64,000 bases of DNA from Micractinium sp. NFX-FRZ (taxonomy: Eukaryota; Chlorophyta; Trebouxiophyceae; Chlorellales; Chlorellaceae), in contig JAPTJF010000011.1 of NCBI GenBank assembly GCA_029339195.1, forward strand, positions 62,001 to 126,000. The letters are read 5' to 3'. Below are positions 55,588 to 64,000 of this stretch, one piece after another; position 1 is the first letter of the stretch, and each line of letters opens with the position of its first letter. Both the position numbers and the translations under genes were made by a program. The notes under the pieces were generated by a model. It did no database searches. It saw only the letters and a program-made list of their open reading frames with translations, and was not told the DNA's origin.

Positions 55588-58500
55588 ATGCCTGCACAAC
55601 CAACCTGCTTGCAGATGCGGGCTCTGCGCAACGCCGTGGGCGCGGCGCGGGCAGGCGCCCAGCGCGCCCGCACCCTGCACACCCGCCCCGCTGCGCCGCC
55701 GGCGCCGACGCCGCAGCACGCCCCCCTGCGGCAGAGGCAGACGGCGCTGGGAGCCAGCATGCTCGATGCCCTCGACACCAGGGACGCCACTGAAGCGTCC
55801 TATGGCACCACGGCAGCCGGCGGGCCGGCGGAGCAGGCGCCTCAGCAGGAGCCGGGGGTGAAGCCTGGGGATGACGACGCCGCTCGCTTCCAGCTGGTGC
55901 GCTGCCTGCCCGCCCCATCATGCGGCGCCACCTGCCGGTGCTGTTATTGACCTAAGTTCTTGCATCATGGTTACTGGGAAGCAGGAGGCTGCCCTGTTTG
56001 ACGTGCTGGCGGTGCATCACATGTTGGGAGGCCATTCACGACACTCCCTCCCCCATGGTGGCTTACGCCCCTCCCTCACCACCCTCTCTGCCCCCCGCTG
56101 CCTCTGCCCCTGCCCTGCTCCTTCCCTTGCGCGTGCAGCACTGGAGCGTGAACATGTGGCGGCCCTTTGCGCCCGCCAAGTGGCTCGAAAACATTGACAA
56201 CGAGGCCGCCCCCGTCCCAGGTGTGTGCTCGTGTGGCGAATGAGTCTTGTAGCGAACTCAACACTCGTCGACTGTGCTGCGCTGCTGCCGCTGCCCAGCC
56301 TCTACTCCACTCACATGCCTGCCCCCCGCCTGTTCCCCTTGCTTCCTGACACCTCTACACACCCTGTCCCTCCACATGCATCCAATGCAGACCGCATCCG
56401 CGCCTTTACCGAGACGCTGACCAACGCGGTCGGGACTGCCGGCATCCTTGGGAGCACCGAGGCGGCACGCTACTGGTGGGCTGGGGTGGGGCTGGGCAGG
56501 GGCCTGCATGCCGTGGGGTGGGGCGGCGGCGCATGCGCACCAGTTGCCCGCTGGCATATGTGGCAGGCGGGGCACAGCCCCGGTTAGCAGACACTGGCTA
56601 CGACCCCACCCCACCTTCACATGCGTACCTCACAGTTCACCCCACCTTACTCACTCCGCCACCCCCCCCCCCCGCCCTCCCCATCCCACCCCACCCCACC
56701 CCACCATCCCTGCAGGGCCTACCACCTCACCCGCAGCGGCTTCTTTTCGGTGCAGGGGCTGGCGGGGCTGCTGGCCACGCGCAACGCCGTGGGCCGCGAC
56801 GCCAACTCACCGGCCCTCAACCGCTTTGAGCACCTGTTCAGGCAAGGGGGCAGGGAGGGGCGGGGTGTGGGCTCTGTTTGGCAATGCCGGTCAGGCATGC
56901 AGAGAGGGATGGGCACGGCCGCCTTGAGGGCGTGGAAGGAAGACAAGAGAGGAGAGCTGGGGAAGCTGTGGCGCCCTGCAAAGCCGGTATGCTCACCCAG
57001 CCTCAGCCCCTGTGTGCGTGCTCTGCCCCTGCTGCAGGCGCGGCTGGGCGGGGCCCCTGACCGAGGCCATGCTCATGTTTTACCAGGACTTTGAGAACAT
57101 CAAGGAGGGTGAGTGGCCTGCGGGGTGGGTGAGCCGCTTTGCCTCCCTTCCCGGCTCCAGCACCCCTCTTTGTCGCCACAACCCCTCCCTTCTCCACAAC
57201 CTCACCCTGTTGGCTCCACTCCCCCACCTGCCTGCCACCACCACGCTCTGCGCCACCAAGCCGTCATTGACATTGCCCCCCCGTTGTGGTTGCTTAAATC
57301 TCCTGCACACCCGTGCAGGCAAGTATGCGCTGCCCTGGGACATGGACCTTGGCCACCGCCAGTTCAACCCGCTCTTCATCCTGCAGCGGGGGGCCGCCTT
57401 CCTGAGCGAGGCAACGGCCACGCTGCGCCGCAGGTGCGCGTTGTGCTGTGCTGCGCTGTGCTGTGCTGTTCCGATTTGCATTTCAGAAGAAGGCCGCTGC
57501 CATGCTGCGCTGCAGGCTGAATGCTGCGCAGCAAGTGGGGACTCGACGCTGGGCTGGGCTGTCCTTTGCTGCGTGCTGCGGCACTGCTCCGCACTACAGC
57601 TCACAGTGCCACTCACCACAACGCCGCACGCTGGCCCGACTGCCTCTGCCTTGCAGGGACCAGGGCGTCCCCGAGCAGGTGTGGCTCAAGAGCGGCCTGC
57701 TGCCGGACTACTACCAGTCCACCTTCCACTACCAGAGCGATGGCTGGCTCAGCGCCTCCTCCGGTGAGCCAGCAGATTGAACAATTGCGAAGTCTTGCCA
57801 GAGGCAATTGCCAAGTTGTACCTTAAGCTGCTGAGCTGAGCTCTTCTGGGCCCGTTTGGAAACGCACCAGGAACCAGAGTCGAGGAAGTCGTGCCTTGCC
57901 TGCATCTGCCGTGCGAGCTCTTCCGGCGCTGTCGACCGGAGTGCAGCCTTCTGCTGCTGCCCGCCATGCTATGTGCGCTATGGTGTCATCTTTCTACAAA
58001 AGACCTTGTCCCTCCTCTGGCCCACCCATGGCCTGCTGCTGCTGCTCCGCTCAGCAGGTGCAGGGGTTCAGACCTCCACCGACCACCTCGATTTGACTCT
58101 GTATAACTTACGAATTCTAATTCGCAGTACCACGATGCATTACCCCCTGCAGCCAAGGTGTACGAGACCTCCACCGAGACGCTGTTTGTGGGGCGGCAGG
58201 ACGCCATGCAGCGCTCCACCCTCGTCCCGCTCGCCGATTTTATGAGCGGCAAGGACGCGAGCCAGCTCAAGGTGGGGATGCAGGCCGTGATGGGGATCAG
58301 AGGTGGTCCCCGTGTGCCAGGCAGTGGGCGGCAGGGCAAGGTTCAGCTTTGTACAGAGGCGAGCGTACAGCGTTCTTGCAAAGTGCTTGGCGCACCATCC
58401 CTGTCTCAAACACGATTCAGTTTGTGGGGGTCTCCCTTGCCTGTTCCCCCGGTGCAGGCGCTTGAGATTGCTGCCGGCACGGGCCGGTTTGCCACCTTTG

Positions 58501-60704
58501 TCAAGGTAAGGGGCGCCCCTGAGTGGGCAGCCAGCCCAGCAGCCAACCGCAAGCGATGCAGCCCAGCCGGCCCCACAGCCAGGGGCCCATGCAAACCCTG
58601 CACCTTGCCTCCTTTGAACCTCCTCCCCTCGACTCGACGCCCTTCCCTCCTTTCCTCCCCTCGCACACCCTCGGCACCCCGCAGGACAACTACCCCAGCC
58701 TGCAGCTCACCGTCAGCGACCTGTCCCCCTTCTACCTGGCGGAGGCCCGCAACAACATGAAGGTGGGGCGGGGGCATGCGTGGGTGGTACGTGTGGGTGT
58801 TTGTGAAGGAGGGAGGAGGGTAGGAGGTCTGTGGCCAGTCGCTCTTCTATGTGGCCTCGGCGCGCAAGACCACTGAAGGTGGGGCATGAGCGTCTGCCTG
58901 GTGGGGGCTATGAGGCTTGTTGCGGGGTGTCGGGCCTACGTGGTGGGCAGCAGGCCGGCTGCAACTGCGCTCTGTGATCACTGTGCAGGCAGCCTTGTAA
59001 CCATCACTCACAAACCTGGCTGCCCCCCTGCAGTACTGGAAGAAGCAGCGCGCCCCCGATGCCCAGCTGGGCGGGCCCGACGGCACCGGCGTCACCTTCC
59101 TGCAGACGGCGGCCGAGAAGCTGGACGTGCCGGATGCCTCCCAGGACATTGTGTGAGTGCTGCAGTGGTGTGTGAAGCGGCAGGGGGTGGGAGGCACGAG
59201 GGGTGAACGCTGCAGACGTGTCTCATGTAGTGGGATTGTGCAACATGGCTCACCGTCCCACGTCTTCCTTCCCACACGTCCCCCCTCCCCCGCTCCCGCA
59301 GCTACTGCGTGTACCTGTTCCACGAGCTGCCCACGGAGGTGCGCAAGCAGGCGATCGCCGAGATGGCGCGAGTGGTGAAGCCCGGGGGTATCGTCGTCCT
59401 CACAGACTCGGCCCAGGTGTGTGCGCTGCTGCTGCTGTGGGGAGGGGCAGCTGTCGCCATCATCTGCCAGTTGTTGTTGGTAAAGACGAATGGGTGTTTA
59501 AAGGCAGGGGGCATCATCATCCTCACACGCCCAGATGTGTGCGCCGCTGCTGTGGGGAGGAACAGCTGGGTGTGGCAGGCGGAACGAGGAATGGGTGCGA
59601 CAGGCAAGGCGGCCATCATCATCCCCAGGTCTGTGCTGCGCCGCCTGTGCTGCGCATGCTGCACTGGACAAAACCACCACACTGCCACAGCTAAACCCAT
59701 GCCTGCCCACTGACACCATGCCTCTCCCTGGCTGGCTGCTGCAGTCTGGCGACCGCGACGTGTATGAGCAGACCCTGGGGTAAGCTGCTTGATGCTGTGT
59801 GCACCCTGTGGTGTCCTCCCCTGTTGCTCCTCCTGTTGCACTGCCTGCCACCGACCCCTGCCGCGCAACCCATGCACAACCTGTGCCCAAACTGTGGTGG
59901 CCTCATCGAGCTAATATTCGGGTGACTACACGTCAAACAAACACGCACGCTTGCTCAGCCTCCATGCTTACCCCTAAAACAACCTTTCCAGGTTCTCCTC
60001 CTGCAGCAACTTTGGCGACTTCAACCCGCCCCAACTACTTAACAGACCACACACACATTGCGACTAAGCTCTGCCCAACCTTACGCAACGCACAAAGCTA
60101 CCCTTCCCGGTGCCCCCCTGCAGCAACTTTGGCATCTTCAACGAGCCCTACTTAACCCGGCCAAACACAGGCGATTTCAGTTCTTCCCAACCTCACGCAA
60201 CTCACTCCGCATCCCCCCCATGCAGCAACTTTGGCGACTTTAACGAGCCCTACTATCGTGACTACATCTCCACCCCGCTGGGCCCCCTGTTCGAGGAGGC
60301 TGGCCTCAAGTGCGACATGAAGGTGAGCGACCGTGGGGACAGAAGCCGTGTAGGGAGCGGCGGCTGGGCAGTGTTAATGTAACAGCAAGAGAGAGGAGGC
60401 CGGCTGTGAGGGTGTGACCGCAGCCTCCGTGTGCAGCCCGGCCCCTTGCTGCACGCCACCTGCCTGTTCCTGTCCCCCTCTGCCTCGGCCTGCCTCGGCC
60501 TGCCTCGGCACGCTGCTCAGCACGGCTCACTCTTGGCTCCCTACCTCTGCCTGGCACGTGGTGCAGCTAGTTGCTAGCACCACCAAGACCCTCTCCTTCC
60601 GCAAGCCCACCGAGGACGATCTGTTTGCTCTGGCTGGCAGCCAGGAGGCCGCCGCCCAAGCCGCCGCCGCCGCGGTGGCTGCCGAGGCCCAGGCGGAGGA
60701 GTGA
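55588..60704 (+). CDS. Organelle-targeted class I SAM methyltransferase
   Basis: Fifteen exons (55588-55896, 56139-56220, 56391-56475, 56716-56841, 57038-57108, 57319-57433, 57657-57763, 58153-58271, 58458-58505, 58685-58762, 59034-59152, 59302-59416, 59745-59779, 60226-60322, 60567-60704) give a closed 547-residue frame. The start is rich in Arg and Ala (MRALRNAVGAARAGAQRART), an organelle targeting sequence. A plant/algal-type N-terminal region (HWSVNMWRPFAPAKWLENID, WDMDLGHRQFNPLFILQRG, LLPDYYQSTFHYQSDGW) leads into the Rossmann fold. Motif I is ALEIAAGTGRFATFVK (from 339), motif II region LTVSDLSPFYLAEAR, then VYCVYLFHELPTEVR and VVKPGGIVVLTDS of the UbiE/type 11 family. The substrate is unknown. 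The intron after exon 4 has a GC donor (TTCAG|GCAAGG). Exons 12 and 14 have duplicated splice-site regions. Confidence 0.88.
59381..59560 (+). repeat. Exon 12 end and donor duplicated in intron
   Basis: The segment 59381-59445, covering the codons for GGIVVLTDSAQ plus the start of the intron, recurs diverged at 59504-59560. Both contain GTGTGTGCG...GCTGCTGTGGGGAGG. A shorter third trace lies near 59611-59640. Confidence 0.8.
59999..60260 (+). repeat. Exon 14 acceptor region present three times
   Basis: GCAGCAACTTTGGC plus the following exon bases begin after acceptors at 60006, 60123 and 60225 (offsets 117 and 102). The spacers between are also similar (CCCAACCT.ACGCAAC). The third copy is the one used in the closed model. 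The second is open and in frame with it, while the first meets a stop. Confidence 0.9.
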
Positions 60705-60891
60705 GGAGGGATGATCGTGTGTGCAAGCATCACATGCTGGAGAGAGGCCCCTCTGGCTTGGCTTGGCTCGCGCCTGGGCACAGCTTCGTGCTGAGCCCTT
60801 GCTGCACGACGGCCCGGCGTGGGGGGCATGCAACACAGGGTGTAGCGTGCCCGCTCCTCTCCTCTGAACGAATCATGGTCCCACCGTCCAC

Positions 60892-61004
60892 GCACTACTG
60901 CCCACCCGCACTAGTGCGCCACACCCAGTTGCATGCACTACTGTCCACCTGCACTAGTGCGCCCCACCCAGTTGCATGCACTACAGCCCACCCGCACTAC
61001 TTTT
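60892..61004. repeat. 43-base tandem repeat, about 2.5 copies
   Basis: Units starting GCACTACTG and containing GCACTAGTGCGCC begin at 60892, 60935 and 60978, in the 3' region of the methyltransferase gene. Confidence 0.9.
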
Positions 61005-61644
61005 GACCGCCACTGCAGCCCGCACATGCTGGCTGGCACCAGCACACCCATGGCCCTCTGTCCGACTCTGTATACCTGCCGGGTGCCTGGTAGCTCCACA
61101 TCATGTTGTGAAGCCAGCCTGCCTCGCGTGTGCCGGCTGGTCGTCACCCCTGTTGACCCACCCAAGCCTTCCCACATTTCGTGTCGCCCCCCCGCTTCTT
61201 TTCAAGCCCAACTCTTCACCTCTCCTCTTACGAACCCCAACTTTTCAAGTTCCTTGCAGTGTTACAGTTGCAGGCATGCATGCCTGTGCAGGACGTTGCT
61301 CAGGGCTTTTGCTGTGCCCCATGTTTGTTGTACTACCTATCAGTACAAGATCAAGTCAGCAGGTTGGATTCGGAGTGAGTCAGTCAAGAGGAGTGAGAAG
61401 AGAGGCAAGCATGGGGTTGCTGGTCGGGTGCGGATGGCGTGCCAGGAAGAGGGAGACACCCAGAAGCACACCTTGCGCAAGCGCATAGAGCGATGAAGTG
61501 CAAGCAAGGGTCGCCACCCTAGGCTGAACGCAGGCGTCGTGGAACGAGGGGGGGCATCCTCAGCAACACACTGCCGATGCGGCTGCCAGTACAATTGAGA
61601 GTGCCCACACCGCTGCGTCGTAACTGTAAGTAAGTGCAAGTGAG
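61005..61644. other. Intergenic between convergent genes
   Basis: This is 3' regions of the methyltransferase and Arp3. A minus-strand polyadenylation-type TTACA is at about 61261. No gene was seen. Confidence 0.5.
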
Positions 61645-64000
61645 TCACCACTCTCGGTAGACGACGTTGTGGCGCACCACTGAGGGCCCATGCTCCATGT
61701 ACTGCTCACGTGTCACCACTGCAGAGCAGGGCAGGGAGGTGTTATATAGGGGAGCAAGGGCGTGGGGAGAGTGAGAGGCGGTTGAGAGGGGCAAGCGAGG
61801 CGAGGGGGAGAGGGAACGGCACAGCACCGCAGCCCCATTCCGCCAGCCTGCATTCCCTCACACCACCCCTCAAACACCACCCCTGCTGTCGCACCAGGCC
61901 CACCCACCAATGTCTGCAAAGCCGTCTGAGAGCCCCAGCAGGCTGGCGCCGTACCACACCGCGTACCGCTGCATCGGGTGGCTGCGCACCGACACATCCA
62001 CGCTGCTGCCGGCGCCCACGGTGCGCGCGTCCACCGCATGCTTGAGGTCGCGCTGCGCAGGGGGGAGCAGGGGCGGGGCAGGCAGGCAGGCGAGTGGGGA
62101 GGATGGGGCGCATGGGAGACATGGGAGGTGCCCAGCCGCGCTGACAGCAAGCGTGTACTGCAGCCGTGTCGAGCAGCACAGCAGGAACCACCGTGGGGCG
62201 GGCATGGTGAGTGGGTGGGTGGGTGGATGCCTCCGGAGGGGTGTGGGGAAGGAGGACGAGCATTGTAGAGCCCTCCCCTGCCTCACCTGGATCCTGTGCC
62301 CAAAGTATTTGAACATGGTGCTGCCCCCCGACAGCGAGATGTTGCCGTAGAGGGAGCGCCGCGTGTCGATGGGGCAGCTGCGCACCACTGAGTCGATCAC
62401 CTCGGGCAGGGGGGTGCGCCAGTCTGGCGGGGGGAGGGGGAGTGGGAGGGGGAGGGGGAGGGGGAGGCAGGTCAATTACCTTGGGCAGCGGGGTGCGCCA
62501 GTCTGCGGGGAGCGGGCAGGGAGAGGGAGAGGGAGAGGCAGACGAGAAGACGAGGTTGGTGAAGGTGAGAAATGGAGGATGGCGCTGTAGGGTGAGGACA
62601 CGGCCGTCCTCACCCCCAAACGAACCTCGCTCCACCCTGTGCGGTGGACGCTGCATCGGCCACCCCCAACCAACCGAGCTGCAAGCACACAACATCCCCA
62701 TTTCGTTCCCCTCCTTTTCCCGCCCCACCCAGACTCCTGTCGTCTGCCTGCGTGCGCCGCCCACCCGAGTTCCGGCTGTACCGCCGCCCACCTGAGTTAC
62801 GTTTGTACCGTCACCCACCTGAGTTTCGGCTGTACAGCTCCGGGCTGAAGAAGATTTCGGGCCCCAGGAAGCGCTCGCTGACGACGTCCACGCCAAAGGG
62901 GGCGCCCGAGCGGGACAGCCCCTCGTACCGCCGCGTGTGCTTGGCCGGGTCTGCTGCCACCTTGGCCGCCTCCCTGGCGGGGTCTGCAGTGCCGAGGGTG
63001 GGGTGGGAGGTGGCAGGAAGTGATTGGAAGCAGGGGGGTTCCAACTTTTCCTTTACTGTGGGGGGCCGGCAAGGAGTTGGACAGCAGGAGGGCAGGGTGA
63101 GGCAGCCACAATGGAACAGGTGAGTGAGTGCCTACTGGGCTGGCCGGCGCACGACATGCATGAACCCCCCTGGTCATGACACCTGCCTGGCAGGGTGATT
63201 GATGGGCATTGATGTGGCACAGGGGAAAGGGAAGTTGGGTGCGCCGGCAGCAGCCCACCTGAGCAGACAAAGCAGAACTGCTCCTTGATGGCCCGGGCCA
63301 CCTCCAGCGATTGGTCGGGCGGCACCTGGGCCCCGCGTTCTCTGCAGACAGCAGGCGCACATGGGTGGGGAAAGGGTCTGCTCTTGTTGCGAGTTGCGGG
63401 GTGGGGCGAAGGAACAGAGGGTTGCAGGGGCAGATACGCCCAGCTGACAGGGAGAGCAGAGGGCACCACTGGTGCCATGCTTAACCAGCCCCCCAGCAAA
63501 CGAAAGGGAGGAGTGACAGGTTTGTGGTTGGGCGCTGGAACAGGAGAACACATGGGCATGTCGGCGCACGCCTGGCAGCCAACGCATGCAGGGAGGGCAA
63601 AGCCGCCTCACCTGAGCAGCTGCTGCACGTGCTGTGTGCACGCCGCGCCCCGCCAGCGCCCCGCCAGCGGCACCAACGCAGCTTGCCTATGTGCTGGGCC
63701 TTGCACAATCAGTTGCCAACCAACGCCCCCACCTGAGCAGCTGCTGCACATGCTGCGTGACGTCGCGCCCCGCCAGCGGCACCGTCTTGATGGCGCTGCT
63801 CAGCACAAAGCCGTCCACCACGGGGATGATGTGGGTGCAGCCATCACCAGAGTCCACTACAACGCCGGTCAGCAGGCCGCCGCGCTCCTGCACAGCAGGG
63901 GCAGCATGGAAGGGGGAGTGGGAGGGGGAGCCGGTCAGCAGGCCGCCGCGCTCCTGCACAGCAGGGACAGCAGGGCAGGGGGAGTGGGAGGGAGGGGCCG
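61645..64000 (-). CDS. ARP3: Actin-related protein 3, 5' part outside window
   Basis: Six minus-strand exons are present: 63733-63887, 63259-63341, 62819-62983, 62287-62423, 61908-62052 and 61645-61718; they join in frame to the stop. Diagnostic segments are [20 protein letters not shown] (actin-fold phosphate loop 2), [76 protein letters not shown] and [15 protein letters not shown]. The last, with the ending [16 protein letters not shown], follows Arp3 rather than actin or Arp2. Arp3 with Arp2 forms the core of the complex that nucleates branched actin. The actin subdomain-1 start lies beyond 64000. At least four exon edges in this gene have a tandem copy in the adjoining intron. Confidence 0.93.
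62396..62512 (-). repeat. Arp3 exon start and acceptor duplicated
   Basis: GGGTGCGCCAGTCTG occurs at the real exon edge (about 62412) and again about 79 bases away (about 62491). In the copy the codons for PEVID have become PK plus GTAATT, so the copy has both an acceptor and a possible donor. Confidence 0.8.
62761..62841 (-). repeat. Arp3 exon end and donor present three times
   Basis: Three tandem units of 26-28 bases contain CACC(T/C)GAGTT.CG.(C/T)TGTAC. In gene direction each ends in CTCAG or CTCG followed by GTGGG, so each carries a donor. Confidence 0.85.
63611..63784 (-). repeat. Arp3 exon end and donor duplicated, offset 121
   Basis: CCTGAGCAGCTGCTGCAC starts at 63611 (copy) and 63732 (exon edge), followed in both by CGCGCCCCGCCAGCG. 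Confidence 0.85.
63864..63995 (-). repeat. 66-base tandem duplication over Arp3 acceptor
   Basis: Copies 63864-63929 and 63930-63995 both contain GCCGGTCAGCAGGCCGCCGC, the reverse complement of the exon start, plus the adjoining intron. The length is a multiple of three and the segment between the two acceptors has no stop. Confidence 0.9.

Overview
The window is nuclear DNA of a green alga, most likely a trebouxiophyte of the Chlorella/Micractinium type. The evidence is high GC, genes broken into many small exons with GT-AG and a noticeable number of GC-AG introns, TGTAA-type polyadenylation signals of chlorophytes, long Ala/Gly/Gln/Pro runs, and plant/algal protein families (ILP1/PAXBP1, SWEET, Arp3, MRNIP, SLC25A38). 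I rebuilt gene models by hand from conserved protein segments and splice sites. Models described as closed have exon lengths that sum to an intact reading frame.

Layout. 1-2625 (+): 3' part of a GH1 glycosidase. 3443-7490 (+): secreted/membrane TPM-domain protein carrying a RING finger split by a 120-residue insert. 8295-8645: (GA)n tract with a 100-N assembly gap. 9075-10213 (+) and 10612-11235 (+): two unrecognised genes, both incomplete. 12247-15875 (-): type II membrane GT4-like glycosyltransferase. 16120-17747 (+): MRNIP homologue. 18137-18763 (-): small protein with KEN box and D-box (securin/PATRONUS-like candidate). 19429-25058 (-): GCFC protein (PAXBP1/ILP1). 25537-27507 (+): SLC25A38-type mitochondrial carrier. 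28169-35261 (+): receptor-like kinase whose ectodomain is a catalytically degenerate RNase T2 fold. 35695-38662 (-): SWEET sugar transporter. 39352-41229 (+): MYND zinc-finger protein. 41787-44293 (-): Sfp-type phosphopantetheinyl transferase. 44958-48685 (+): double universal-stress-protein with a C-terminal coiled coil. 48690-52520: repeat-rich gene-poor stretch. 52525-54777 (+): sigma-like GST. 55588-60704 (+): organelle-targeted SAM methyltransferase. 61645-63887 and beyond (-): actin-related protein 3, 5' end outside the window.

The genes form no pathway; this is ordinary mixed eukaryotic gene content, with four short divergent promoters and several tail-to-tail pairs. Two things stand out. 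The first is the RNase-T2-like receptor kinase, a domain combination I do not recognise; the TPM-RING fusion is a second unusual architecture. The second is a pattern running through the window: short tandem duplications (about 25-120 bp) that copy an exon edge together with its splice site into the neighbouring intron. It is visible in at least eight genes, and in two cases the extra acceptor would keep the reading frame.
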